From the NCBI GenBank assembly GCA_018894105.1, contig CM032123.1, positions 6,449,001 through 6,513,000 on the forward strand: a DNA stretch of 64,000 bases. The letters are read 5' to 3'. The stretch comes from Jacaranda mimosifolia (taxonomy: Eukaryota > Streptophyta > Magnoliopsida > Lamiales > Bignoniaceae). The position numbers and the translations under genes are program-made. The notes under the pieces are model-generated. The model had not been told where the DNA came from, did not search any database, and saw only the letters and a program-made list of their open reading frames with translations. This document shows, one piece after another, positions 44,872 through 57,663 of the stretch (position 1 is its first letter; each line of letters begins with the position of its first letter).

Positions 44872-47838
44872 CTAGTGTAAACCCCGTGCTACACAGGGTA
44901 TATTCACTTAATTAATAAATTAAAAAATACAAATATGTAACTATTTTTTGTAACTTTAATGATAAGTTAGAACAATTTTTCATATTCTATAAAAAAATAT
45001 TTATCATTTTTAAAAGAAACTATTATTTGAAATAGTTAAGTAGTAATATTTAATAGTATTTATTAAAACAATTAGTACTTTAAAGAAAATTATTAATGTG
45101 AAGAAAGCAACATAGATAACATATGAGGGAATATATATCAACACTTTATTTACTTTGGACTTTTTCTCGTAAAGGATCCATGACTTTGGTTTCAAGTCAT
45201 GATCTAATTCATTTGGGTCAAGTGGACCCACATAAAAAAAATATAAATTCTAAACTATTTTAAAAATATTTTTTAGTAATAAAAATATACTATTATATAT
45301 AGCATAATGGTGTAGGACACATAATTGTGCAATTTTGACCAAATTTTGAATTCTTAGAATTTTGAGGTTTTTTATTAAATTAAGAAAAATCTCATTGGTT
45401 GTTAATTTGATTTTTCTTATTTTTATTTTAACATAATCAACTTATCTATTATAACTAAAACTTGACTTCATGTTTATCCAAAAATGGAATCATATATTTT
45501 TATCTTATCAAATAATTCAAAATATCCATAATCATAAATTTTTATCTCAACTAATAAGTTTAAAATTCAAAAGATATTTTATGAGCACCAAATTAAGTGC
45601 TCCTACAAAAAAATTATTCTATAAATAAATAATCATTCCATAAAGCAAATCATTTCTTATTTTTCTGTACTACCAACAAAGGATTTTTTTTTTTTTTTTT
45701 TTTTTTGCTTTTTATCCTCTCTATTTTTCTTCATCTTCTTTTTTAAGATAACCCTAATAAAATCTCTTTTATCCTAAACTCTCAAGTGAATATTTATTAC
45801 ACCATGTATCTGCATTCATTTTTTTTTTCATGTTTTTATATTGATCAATTCTCAATATATGCATGAGACCATAACATCATGTATTGATGCATTTGCTCCT
45901 TAATTATCATTTAGATATCTCTTTTTTTCTTTTATGTATGTGTATACGTGATGAATAAATATTTGATGATAATGAAAGATATTAGAGCAGTTTGTAAATA
46001 GGTGTCCTACATTTAATAGTGATAAATCTAGAAGATTACAAAGTATTTTTCTTTTTAACTACTTGCAAACCACCTTATTGTTATTTTTGTCCCCTCCACT
46101 TCTACATTCATTTTTGCCATTTGGGAGTTTTGAACTTTTACCAGGATGTATAAGGCATTTCTTTAAGTTGCAAGTTTTGATCTTTTCTTTTTATTTTTTT
46201 TTTCTTCTTTTGTCAATTATGGTAATTTGGTTTAGTTTGCAATTCATTATAGTACCTCTTTGTTGGGTGAATTTTTCTATTCAATATTCTCTAAATTCAT
46301 ATGTTTTTCTTCCTCTATTTTGGACCATAAATATTATGTTTGAAATATAGTTTTTTTTCATTATTTTATTGTGATTTTTATTCATATTTTTTCTTTATCA
46401 AATTAATTCAATATTTTTTAGTTACCTGTATGTAAATAATGTGTGTATAATTTATATTCATATACATAGATGCACCAGTTTCCCCTTTTCAAATTTACTT
46501 GGTTTTAAGAACTATTTTTTAATTTGTTTTTTTTATTTTGATTAATTAATTTAGTTTTATTTATTCATTATAAATTTTTTTATTTGATTAATTAAATAAT
46601 CCAAGTTTCTTGAAAATATCCTATTTTGATGTGTTACATAATTTTTGTACTTTTATCTCTATTTATTATTTTTTGTATACACAATGAGAATTTCTTAAAC
46701 AATATTTTATATATTTCTAAATGTCTTCTTGATTTAATATAGAATATTCAAGCTAATAAAGGATCTTAGTTTTTTTGGATCAAAATAATTTTATTACTAA
46801 AAAATATTTTTGAAATAGTACAGAATTTATATTTTTTTATGTGGATTTACTTGACCCAAATGAATTAGATCGCAATTTGAAACTAGAGTCACGGATCTTC
46901 TACAAGATGAAGTTCGGAGTAGATAAAGTGTTCATATCAATTCCCCTCATTATAAAAAATTAGTTGCATATTTACATTTTTTAGTTTAATTTACTTAAGT
47001 AAATATACCATGCATAGCACGGGGTTTACACTAGTACATCAATACATGATGTCACATTTCTCATGCATATATTGGTAATTGATCAATATAAAGATGAAAA
47101 AGATATGAATGCTGATAAGATGTAATTAAAGTTCACTTGAGAGTTTAGGATGAAAGAGAATTTGTTAGGAATATCTTGAAGAAGAAGAGGAGGACGAGAA
47201 CGAGGAAGAGAGGATAAAAAAGCAATCATTTTTTAGATAGTAGAGAGAAATAAGATATGATTTGCTTAATGGGATGAAATTTATAGAATAATCTTTTTGT
47301 AGGAGTACTTAATTTGGTGCTCATAAAACACCGTTTGAATTTTAAATTTATCTATTGAAATAAAAACTTATGATTGATATTTTGAATTATATGATGAGAT
47401 AAAAATATATAATGCAATTTTTGGATAAGCACAAAACCATGTTTTAGTTATAATAGATAAGCTGATTATATTAAAATAAAAATAAGAAATACCAAATTAA
47501 CAACCAATAAGATTTTTTAATTTAATTAAAAAACTTAAAATTTTAAGAATTTAGAATTTGATCAAAATTGCACAATTGCAGGTCCCACACCACTATGCTA
47601 TATATAATAGTATAGATAGATAGATATATTTTGAATTTTGAATGAAAAAAAAAAGAAAAAATAGAGATAAAATACAATCATATCGTTTAGAGATAATAAT
47701 CAACAATTAATAATTTTTTTAATTGAATTAAAATACGCAAAATTCTAAAAAAATTTAATTTGGCAAAAATTGCATAATTAGAATCACAATTGCATAATTA
47801 TGAATCCCACACTGTTATACAATATATAGTAGTATAGA
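44872..47838 (-). mobile_element. Helitron-like unit with double 5' end
   Basis: On the minus strand the 3' end is the hairpin CCCTGTGTAGCACGGGG followed by TTTACA and CTAG (44872-44875), then T. The inner 5' end (TCTATACTATTATATATAGC) is at 47616 and an outer one (TCTATACTACTATATATTG) at 47838, both preceded by A. The region between the two 5' ends matches 38631-38758 plus 44351-44453 in the first unit. It has no Rep/helicase. A plus-strand Helitron of the same family is inserted at 45284-47034. Confidence 0.55.
45284..47034 (+). mobile_element. Plus-strand Helitron nested in the opposite one
   Basis: The 5' end is at about 45284 (TATACTATTATATATAGC, with the leading TC replaced by AA). The 3' end is CCATGCATAGCACGGGG, then TTTACA and CTAG (47031-47034), followed by T. 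Its first 600 bases and last 250 bases match the outer unit in inverted orientation, so two members of one family lie head to head. No coding capacity was found; the ORF at 46063-46350 is T-rich noise. Confidence 0.5.
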
Positions 47839-47915
47839 TTAGTCTGTAAAATTGAGTAATTAGTCATTTAGTTGTCATAACATCTTTCTTCTTAGATAAA
47901 GTAAATTTGGTTTTT

Positions 47916-47919
<4 letters not shown>

Positions 47920-47950
<31 letters not shown>
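47920..47950. repeat. TC microsatellite
   Basis: About 15 TC units. Confidence 0.95.
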
Positions 47951-47953
<3 letters not shown>

Positions 47954-48040
47954 ATTTTTCTCGTTGTTTCCTAAATTACGATGATGATATTAAACTTTCA
48001 GCTACAAGAAAACCTATCAAATGATCTATATATACATTTG

Positions 48041-48062
48041 AGTGTGTGTGTGTGTGTGTGTG
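48041..48062. repeat. TG microsatellite
   Basis: About 10 to 11 TG units. Confidence 0.95.
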
Positions 48063-49590
48063 ACTTTAAATTTGTTATGACATACAAGATACCAATTTAA
48101 TGTATATATAGAGTTAATTAGTCAGATCCTCCTAAAGTTTGTTTTAATTTGATTTACTAAAAATTTCATATATTTGAAGAAATTATAATGACCTTCCTCA
48201 TATTTTGCTCCATCTTATAATTTTGAATATTTATTAGTGTCTGTCAAATAAATTGTTGAGATCATCCAACAAATTTATGAAAATTCAAAAACTATTCCAG
48301 TTATTTTTGAGACAAAAATATTCTTGAATCTATTTGTAATATTTTTCATACCAAAAAGGTGTAATTTTAATATTGTTTAAATTATTCATAATAAATTTAT
48401 ATATATGTTATTATTAATAAAATTTCATAAATATTGAATAATCTTAAATTAAAGTTAAAAAAATTAATTAAGCTTAATTGAACTTATTTATTAATTAAAA
48501 ATAAAATAATTAAAAATTAAAAATTAAATCTGTCTCTTGAATAAAATAATTTTATAATTTTAGATTACATACTTAATAATATTCAATAGTAAACATATCT
48601 AAGATAATTTATTTACATAATTAAATTTATTTAATTACATTAAATAGGAAAAACATATTTATCAATTGATTTACACATTAAATAATATTAAAATGAAAAA
48701 TATATAAAAAATAGTTTAAATAAATTTAACTGAATTATTTGTTAAAATAATGATCATATATAAAATAAATATATCTGAAATAATTAAATTATTTCAAAAT
48801 TCAAATAATAAACATCTAAAATATTTAATTAAATTTAGTTAAATGTATCAGCTAGATAAAAATAAGACAATAAAAATTAAAAGATTATATTAGTTAAGAA
48901 TAAATAAGTAAAAAAAATTAATATATATTTTAATTAAATTATTTATTAATGAATAAAAATAAATATTTTTTTTAGCGAGAATACACATCCCCTCTCCCTT
49001 CCCTCCCATCCCCTTTCTTCCCATACATGTAAAAAATTGGATGTACTTAACATATATTCATTAAATTGAAATAAAAGATTAAATAAATAATAAAACAGAT
49101 TATTGAAAATGTTAATATTCTTCTTAGTACTAATAAAAAGTATTACACTTTTCCATTTTGTTGAACATTTGGATGATATATTAGTATGCATCTTGAAGGA
49201 CGACTTCAACTCTATAGGAAATTAAGCTTGTTGTGTCATGATACACTTAGCTTGATTCCATTTTCCTCTGTAATATCTAGCATATTATCATAAAACCTCA
49301 CACCATTTAATGTGTATTTCATATTTTTATATGTCAAATTAAAGGTTTAAATTCTAACAAATTTTAAATACGCTTATGCTTATATATATATATATATATA
49401 TATAACATAAATTTCAAACTATATCAGAACTTTGAGATAGATCGAGTAGGAATCCATCAGTCAAGTTTAGTATTATAAAGCATATAAATTTAAGATGGGC
49501 TACATCATACTTCATTAACTTATCCAAACCTTATCAGCCTTGGATTTTATTTTATAATTCAGACTTTATATACCATCCCAGACGTGACTT
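48063..49590. other. AT-rich spacer and 3' flank of the inhibitor pseudogene
   Basis: No gene seen. The minus-strand ORF at 48946-49209 is Lys/Asn/Phe-rich chance sequence. From about 49495 the sequence resembles the 3' flank of the first inhibitor gene. Confidence 0.5.
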
Positions 49591-49860
49591 CTATCCGACC
49601 ATAGGAACGACCCTTACTTGATTTTTCTCATCAATTCTAAGCCAAACTCTGTTGCAGCAAAAAATTTCAACGACTTTTTGACCTATATGCACAGGCACAA
49701 CAATTACCAAAGGGTTTTCCTTCATAATAACGGCCTTGGCTTCTTCTGCACCTAAACCAAGCAGATCTGGCCATATGATCTTGAAACGGCCTCTACCACA
49801 ACATTCACGATCGCTGCATTCAAAGTTTACACAAGGGGGATAAGGGCACTTCCCACCCTT
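49591..49860 (-). pseudogene. Potato inhibitor I copy without start codon
   Basis: The minus strand encodes a full inhibitor I domain that aligns residue for residue with 4808-5077: KCPYPPC, CSDRECCG, a Trp-Pro, LGLGAEEAKAVIMKENP, the loop GQKVVEIFCC, NRVWL, and the end VPMVG followed by TAG at 49591-49593. The codon aligned to the first gene's ATG is AAG. Upstream in the same frame come Lys codons from an A-run, then Glu-His-Pro-Ile-Glu-Lys, then a TAG, with no ATG. An ATG in another frame lies farther upstream, separated by the homopolymer, so one indel in the run would decide its fate. P1 by alignment is Glu. The open, conserved domain suggests recent loss or an assembly error in the A-run. 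Confidence 0.8.
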
Positions 49861-49924
49861 TTTTTTTTTTTTCTTTTCGATCGGATGCTCTTTGGTTTTG
49901 TTCTATGAAAACGAGAGGGTAATT

Positions 49925-50130
49925 TTCTCATATATTTATCCACTGATTGATAATTATAATCTCGGTGGATTATATGGACAACTGACAAATTTTGACAATA
50001 TGAAATAAGATTATTTGATAGGATCTCCTATTTTTCATTGATGACCATATAAATGTGTTAAAAAGTTGACCGACCAAGTTACAATACGATGCAATTTCAT
50101 GCATTTGTGTAATCTAGATGGATTATAAGA
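49925..50130 (-). promoter_or_regulatory. Upstream region of the inhibitor pseudogene
   Basis: It contains a minus-strand TATAAATATATGAGA-type box near 49930-49945 in the same context as in the first gene. Weaker block similarity (TTTGTGTAATCT) extends to about 50115. Confidence 0.45.
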
Positions 50131-51348
50131 ATATCTTTTTGATATTGTTAATGATTTTGTAAATCAAACATTGTATTTTATTAATTTTAAACCCTAATCA
50201 TTGAATAAAATAAAATTAAGTAATAGAAGAAAAAGACAAAGCAGATTATATAAATTGAGATGAAATAAGAGTCAAAATAAATTCAATTGGTTAAGGAAGA
50301 AAGAAAAGAAGCTATAGCTGAAAGTGAATACGCTTGGGAGGGGATGAATTAGGCTTTAAAAAAAATTTGTTGAAAAACTTTTGTTGACGTACCAAAAAGA
50401 TGATCAATTTATTTTGCACTCGCAAAAGATGGCAAAGATGTGATTAAGGGTGTTATTGACACAAGTGTGTAACCTAAAAGTTTCATAAATCTTGGTTTAT
50501 AGTATTTTATGATGCTTCATAGTACTTCAATATTTTAGAATAATCAAATTCTAGTCTTATATAAAAGGAATGATGATCCATTTTGTGGTAAATTGCGATT
50601 GTTAGTTTTAGAAAGTTTCATAAAACTTTGTATTTTTGGTTATGTGGCTATGATTGTTTTGTAATCTCGTCATGACCCTATATATAAATGAGATACCACA
50701 ATAAAAAAATTAAGATTTTATCATAAAATCATGATTATTCATCAGAACCTACACATAATAGCACAGTCATAGTTTTAAAAAATCTACAAGTGTCTTGACT
50801 TTTTATTGGTCAAGTTTCTTACATTCCGATTTCCTGTATGTTTTTATTAAGTTTTCATGATTGCGGCATCTATTATTAACATAATTTTTAATATTTTATA
50901 CTCTATAAACACGAATTGCACAATATTCAAAGCACTGTATACAAGTTGTCATTATAAATAATTAGCCGTAACATATATGTCTTGGCGATTCAACAGCAAG
51001 AAAAATCAACACAGCATTTATATTCCAAAGCATGGATGGGTTCAGCCTATGAAGTAGCCATGTAGCTCAACCTAGCCCAAAATTAGTTTAGTATAGATTA
51101 ATTAGGCCATGTTCACTTTGTTTGATATGACAAAAGCTCAAATAATTATTTAAAAAAATTATAAAAAAAAAACTTGTAACGATTAATCAATTATTTACCA
51201 AGAATGTTTAGTAAGACAATCTAATTAAGATATATAAATCCAAATATCCATTAAAAAATAATGATAATTCTGAAAATTCAATTACTAATTAAGGGATAAT
51301 ATGACTTTTCAATAAAATATAATAGGAATCAATACTCTTAATTATTAT

Positions 51349-53807
51349 GGGCTAAATACGCATAATCCCCTTGGAAAATTCAAAATTGCCACAAAACCCC
51401 TTGTAAAAAAATAGGAGTATGATTAGTACCCTATGTTTCTTTAAAATTGCCCCATGCGCACTGTTTTTTCAGGGAAAAAAAAAAGAAAAAGAAAAGGAAA
51501 AAGAAAAAGACCAAAATGCCCTTCTGAGTAATGAAGATGATTTTAAGCACTGCTGCAAGTTTCCCTCCATTATTTTGCCATACATTTGGATGGAAGAAAA
51601 GAAAAAGACATTCAAAATCCAACAAATCCAAAAAAAACCCTCTTTCAACTCTCAGGAAAAAGAAAAAAAAAAAAAAAGAAAGAAAGAAACTTTCACCCAA
51701 CACAAGCCAAGTCATTTTTCAGCATTTTATCATGAATAAATCATCTTTGATTGAAGACATTCGCGACCCAAGAAGAATTTTCTTGGTACCATCCATTCCA
51801 AGTATGTTTGTTTCTGTTTTTTCTTGTATTTTTCAAACTAGCGCATGGTGGGTGCCTGTGGGTTGGGTTTTTTTTTTTTTCTCTTTTCTTTTTTTTTTTG
51901 GAAATCTCCATATCTTGCCAAACCAAAAATGTTCAATGCATTCGTTTTGAATCCTGATTTCTTGCAGTGGATTTTTGCAATTATTGTCCAACACTCCGCT
52001 TAGAAGGGAAGGGGAAGAGAAAATAGTGATGCTTGCAATTCTTGTGAAATCTTGTTTCATTTTCCCGGTGAAATTCAAATTCATGTGTTTGAGAAAATAA
52101 GTTATGTAATATTTGCAACATAATCAAAACATTATAGATCGCAACAAATATTGAAACAATGAAGAGTCAAATATTAAATATTTTAGTTATCCTTAATTGT
52201 TGGACAATAGTTTTCGGAATACTTCATTCGTTAAATTTAGTTTTATAACAATTTTTTGGTACATTTTACAATCATTTTGCGGAATTACCACCACATTGAA
52301 CTCCTTTTCGCCTATGCCCATAAAAGGAAGAATTCTAAAATAAACTTCGACAACCTTGCATATATTACCATTCTCTATAATGATATTTATAAGAATAGAA
52401 TATATAGACTAAAACATAAGCCTTGAACTTTGTATTGAAACTCTTATTTCACCATTGGTTGAATATTCTTATTTAGTGGATATTACCTTTTCTACTCATG
52501 AGATTTTATGCTACCTCTAGCCACCCTTTTTGTTTTTGTTTTTTTTTTTTTTTTATATGGGCCTCTAGCTTGGACTTTTCGTAAGCAAGCACCCATTATA
52601 AAGGTAATATTTGAGTTTAGCTTTGCTTTGTACTTAATTTATAATAATTGTGAAAAAGCACAAATTCAAATTAAGGCTCATCATCCTGGGTTTCAAAAAT
52701 TTTTGCGGCATTTAATCGCATCTAAAAGTTTGTTTGCAGCATTTTCGGCATTGAATCACTCTGAGTATCATCCTTACTTGAAGACATTGGTGGCCCAAGA
52801 AGGATCATCCATTGATGCTTTTATTTTTTGTTTTTGGTGGATGCTAGAAATAGGTTGATGGTATGTGTAAGGAGGTATTCATTGATGCTTTTATTTTTTG
52901 TATGTAAAAACACCACATTACCAAATGAAGGAATGGTTATATATTAAGTTTGTGAAGTGGTTCAAGTTATATCCACAATGTCTCCTTTCCACTTTTGTTC
53001 TTTCCAAGGGGTAGCGTACATTAATTATTATATACTATATTCTATAAAATCTGGCTTACAGTTGTATGGGTTTGCATGAAGTTTGAAAGTATAAATTCTA
53101 TTTATACACAGTCGTCTCATGGCCTTTTTTTTAAAGTTAATGAGGCTCCATGGCCCTTTTTTTTTAAATAGAGGAGCAAGTCAACACATATCAAAGTTCA
53201 TATTAGGTGTTTTTGGGTCCTTTTTTTTTAATGCACACTTTCAGCCTTTGGGTGGAAATGCAAATTACTTTTTGGTCTGAATATATATGTAATTCATGGA
53301 AAACAAAAACAAAATATACATTAAACACTGAAGGAAACATTATCAAATGAAACTAAAATTACACTAAAACTATACTAGAAAAAAGGAGCAAAAAATACTA
53401 CAAAACATAAGTCAAACAGATAACACAGGGGGTATTCAACACTTTTTCCGCCTCTAATTTTCCACCACTAATACTTCGAACAAAGAAGATACAGAGAGAA
53501 AGGAGAGAAAGATAGGAAGGAGGAATTTTTTTCAGAAAGAAATGGAAAAATATAAAGATAAAAAAGAAAAGAGTTTTTAAAATTTTGATTTAGAAAAGGG
53601 CCAATTAAACCCCTAGAAGGCATTCTGGACAATTCATAAGCAAAATTGCAATTCCCACCGGCAGAATCAGTGCATGACTTCCATCAGGGGGTATGGTGGC
53701 AATTTCACAAGAACACATGGTGTTGATCAAACTCCATTTTTTTTATAAGGAGTTTTGTGGCAATTTCAATTTTCAGAGGGGGGGGGGGGGTAATCCGCAT
53801 TTTCCCC
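51349..53807. mobile_element. Mutator-like element with 10-base target duplication
   Basis: The ends are inverted: GGGCTAAATACGCATAATCC on the left and, reversed, GGGGAAAATGCGGATTACCC on the right. Both are followed by AATTGCCACAAAAC, with arms of roughly 120 bases. TAATTATTAT (51339-51348) and TAATTACTAT (53808-53817) flank it. The paralogous segment has the single uninterrupted site TAATTATTATATAACAG near 56748. No transposase domain was recognised. A G13 run in the right arm replaces a short C/G run. It is probably non-autonomous; the interior could include captured sequence. Confidence 0.9.
52508..52858 (+). CDS. Unrecognised ORF inside the MULE
   Basis: A 116-codon ORF. The first 20 residues are a Phe-rich run over a poly-T tract and probably not coding. 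The rest (residues about 28-105) is more protein-like, with KAHHPGFQKFLRHLIASKSL and HSEYHPYLKTLVAQEGSSID. I recognise no family and no catalytic motif. It might be a captured host exon (Pack-MULE style) or chance. Confidence 0.2.
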   Translation: MLPLATLFVFVFFFFLYGPLAWTFRKQAPIIKVIFEFSFALYLIYNNCEKAQIQIKAHHPGFQKFLRHLIASKSLFAAFSALNHSEYHPYLKTLVAQEGSSIDAFIFCFWWMLEIG

Positions 53808-54653
53808 TAATTACTATATATCAGCTTTTGGATTGATTTTTTATCTAGTTGTTTTTGCAATTTTGTATCAAATTATCTTCGTATGATGAAACTTTATCAC
53901 TATAAAGAACAACAACGTATCCAAGCATATTATGCAAAGTCAACATGCGTTTGATTGCATTGTTATTATTAGTGTGCTATTATTTTTGGAACATGTCGTT
54001 ATTGCATTATTATTATTATTATTAGATTTATTTTTTATATTACCCATACTTTTTTAAAAACAAAATCTTGGTTGTGCTTGAAAATTTCTAACTCGCAACC
54101 TCTTTCAATACAAAAAATGTAAGACTACCTCTAGCCCCTGAATTTGTTCAGCAAGTTTGAAACAAATTGACATACATTGTAAATAAAAGGCCAAGCCCGG
54201 TAGGCTTAAGACTGGCCCAGTAGAATTATTTAACACACACTTGGCCCACTTTAGGGTGGGCACTAAAATTGGCCCACTATAGTAAGGAGGCCTATGCAGG
54301 CTTTGGTAATTTAGGTTTTACTTTGGCAAAGAAGACCACCCTCACATTTACTAATGAGACTACTAATCATGAAGAGCCCAATTTTCTGAAATGATTAAAT
54401 TAGATTGAACATAGAAATAAAAGTTAAAACCACCACTTGGTAGATTTTGTATATAACCATTATTGTTCTTGATTTCCCACCAATTGTTGTCTTGAGTCTC
54501 GACACTCTCCAATTTCTTTTGGAGAACTTTGGGCTGCGTTTGACGGAACAATTTGAATTTGAAATTTTGAATTTTTTCAAAAATAACTCTAATATATGGC
54601 AGTCTAAAACTCCACTACAATAAATGAAAATAATTCGAGATTGATGTTAAATA

Positions 54654-55871
54654 ATTTTAATTTATTGTAAAATAAATTATCTAAATAAAGGGGTTTATTC
54701 TTATGGATCTGGAACCCTTCCTCAATCATTCAATCTAAATGAAATCCCAAGGTTTCGATCATTCTGTTTTATCAATATTGTGCATGCTTTATTTTAATGA
54801 AAGTGTTTATGAGATCCATTCATTATTTCTTTCACCAAATATATTGCTGTCTTTATTATTTTAAATTTAACATGATAAGATTTAATAACATTAGTAGTAA
54901 TCCCATAGAAACATCACTTTTACAAATATTTCATAACTGTATTAAATAAAAATGTCTAGAATTGTTATTCTAAATTTCCAATTATTTCTATGAATTTACA
55001 TAGTTTTTATACCTTAGGTTCCTCTAGCTCCTTCTAGTTTACCGAGGGTCTTCCTATTTGATTTTTTTTCTTAATTTCAAAATCTTAACCAGTATGAGAA
55101 CAAATGGAAATGGTAAAATAAAAGCAAATTAAGCACAATAACAAATTATTCTTGACAAGATTTAAAATTTTAAATTTTAAAACCATCATAATTATATTAT
55201 TTAATAAACATTACATAAATCACATTTTATGAATATTTATAATCTTCTCAACCTAGAATAAATATCACACGAAATAATCCCACCTCTCAATCTTTTCCTT
55301 TACTTTTAAGTAGAAATTTTATTAAAAAAATTTAATTAATGATCACCTATATAAGAGCAAATGATATTTTGATTTCATTCGATATGATCTCGACCCTCAT
55401 TTACTAGTCAAAATTGTTGACTTCCAAAAACGGCCATCATCAAATGCACAATGTGTTAGAAATATTAACGTGGGTGTGGACCAGTGTGTCATACATATAA
55501 TTTAGTAGAACAAAATATGACACAAAATAAATATTAAGAAAATACAAGTGAAGAACAAAAATTGCTTCTGATTTCTGTCAGTTGAATTTGGGAATTGGGA
55601 TGGAGGGTTGAATTGGTTTAATTTAAATTTTATTTTTATTTTTTCTTTTTCTATTTTTGGGTAATTATATTTTATTTTTTGTTTTAATTATATATTAATT
55701 TTTGATAAGGATATTTAAGATATTTTATATTAAAAATTATTTTACTTTTAATTTAATTAGAAAAAGTTAGTATAGTAAATTAACTTAATTACTAATGATT
55801 TAAAAATACCATTTGTACATGTGTCAATTTTTTAAAGGGGTGTAGGATGTTAAGTTAAAATCATAGGTGTC
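54654..55871. other. AT-rich spacer
   Basis: No gene, RNA or transposon end recognised in about 1.2 kb. Confidence 0.4.
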
Positions 55872-57650
55872 AGACCGTAGTGTGAGTAACCTAAAAGTCT
55901 AGTTGTTCTTGGTTTATAGTATTTTATGATGCTTTATAGTACTTTAATATTTTATAATAGTCAAATTTTAGTATTCTATAAAAGGAATGATGATCCATTC
56001 TGTGGTAAATTTAGATTGTGAGTTTTAGAGAGTTTTAGAGAGCTTCATAAAACTTTGCAATTTTGGTTACATGGCTATGATTGTTTTGTAATCTCATCAT
56101 GGCCGTGTATATAAACTGAGATACCACAGCAAAAAAAATAAGATTTTATGGTAAAATCGTGATTATTCATCATAGCTTTAAGAAATCAACAAGTGTCCTG
56201 AATTTTCATTAGTCAAATTTCTTACATTCCAATTTCTTATATGTTTTGTATTAAGTTTTTGTGATTGTAGCATCTATCATTGACATAATTTTTAATATTT
56301 TATATTCTATAAACACAAATTGTACTATTTAAAGCATTGTATATGAATTGTCATTATAAATAGTTAGCCATAACATATATATATATATATATATATATAT
56401 CTTGGCGATACAATGACAAGAAAAATCAATACAGCATCTACATTCAAAGGCATGGATAGGTTCAGCGCATAAACTAGCCATCTAGCCCAAGATTAGCTTA
56501 GTACGGATTACTTAGGCCATGTTTACTTTGTTTGATATGAGGAAAGCTCAAATGATTATTAAAAGAATAAAAAAACTTGTATCAATTAATTAATTAATTA
56601 TTTACCACTAATGTTTAGTAAGACAATCTAATTAAGATATAGAAATCAAAGGATTCATTCAAAATTGAGAATAGTTGTAAAAATTCAATTACTAATTAAG
56701 GGATAACATGGTCCTTTCAATAAAACATAATAGGAGTCCAATAGTCTTAATTATTATATAACAGCTTTTAGGTTGATAGTTTATTCAGTACTTATTGCAA
56801 TTTTATATCAAATTATCTTGGCAACATGAGCCTTCATCACTAGAAAAGAACACTTGAATCTTGATCAGTTGAAGTGTGACAATATATACAAGCATATTAT
56901 GCAAAGCCAACATGCCTTTTTTTTTTTTTTTTTTGATAGAAGAAGCCAACATGCTTCTATCAAAAAAAGTCAACATGCCTTTATTGCATACTTCTTGTCA
57001 GTGTGTTATTGTTTTTGGAACATGTCTTCATTGCATTATTATTATTATTATTATTATTATTAGTGTTTTATTGTTTCTTAGATTTATTTCTCATATTATC
57101 CATATTTTTGAAGAAAGAATTTGGTTGTGCTTGAAATTTTTTAACGCGTAACCTCTTTCAATACAAATGTAAGACTATTATTAACCCTTGAGGCTTGAAT
57201 TTGCTCATTTAGCGTGAAGCAAATATAAAAGGCCAAGCCCGGTACCTTAGGACTGGCCCAGTAGAATTATTCAACCCAAGCTTCGCCCACTTTTGGGTGG
57301 GCTGTAAAATTAGCCCACTGAAGTAAGGAGGCCTCCGCAGGCTTGGGTCAATTACGTTTTAAATTAACTTGACCATCCTCACAATTTATTACTGAGACAG
57401 AGACAACTAATGCCGAAGAGCCCAATTTTCTGAAACGATTGAATTAGAGCAAACATAGAATAAAACTACCATTAAAACATAGTACTTAGGCAGGTATTGA
57501 ATAAGACCATTGTTGTTCTTGATTTCCCACCAATTTTTCTCTTAACATTCTTCAATTTCGTTTGGAGAATTTTCAAAATAACTTCAACATGTGGCGGACT
57601 AAAACACCACCATAATAAATGAAAATAATTCGAGATTGATGTTAAATAGT
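55872..57650. repeat. Duplicated segment, copy 2 (uninterrupted)
   Basis: Partner of 50457-54653 and empty site of the MULE. It contains a TTA microsatellite at 57035-57062 and a small local duplication of an AAGCCAACATGC phrase near 56910-56980. Confidence 0.85.
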
Positions 57651-57663
57651 TTGAAATTAGCAT

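Larger units (their letters stand above)
50457..54653. repeat. Duplicated segment, copy 1 (split by a MULE)
   Basis: 50457-51348 plus 53818-54653 (about 1.7 kb) align in order with 55872-57650. Shared phrases include TGGTTTATAGTATTTTATGA, GGAATGATGATCCATT, ATGGCTATGATTGTTTTGTA, AAGGCCAAGCCCGGTA and AAATAATTCGAGATTGATG. On the minus strand one short reading, NWWEIKNNNG, is shared with the other copy, a possible old exon of an unrecognised gene. Confidence 0.85.

Noticed and set aside
51431..52084. Phe-rich and Lys-rich ORFs on both strands
   Set aside because: Driven by poly-T and poly-A runs in the MULE.
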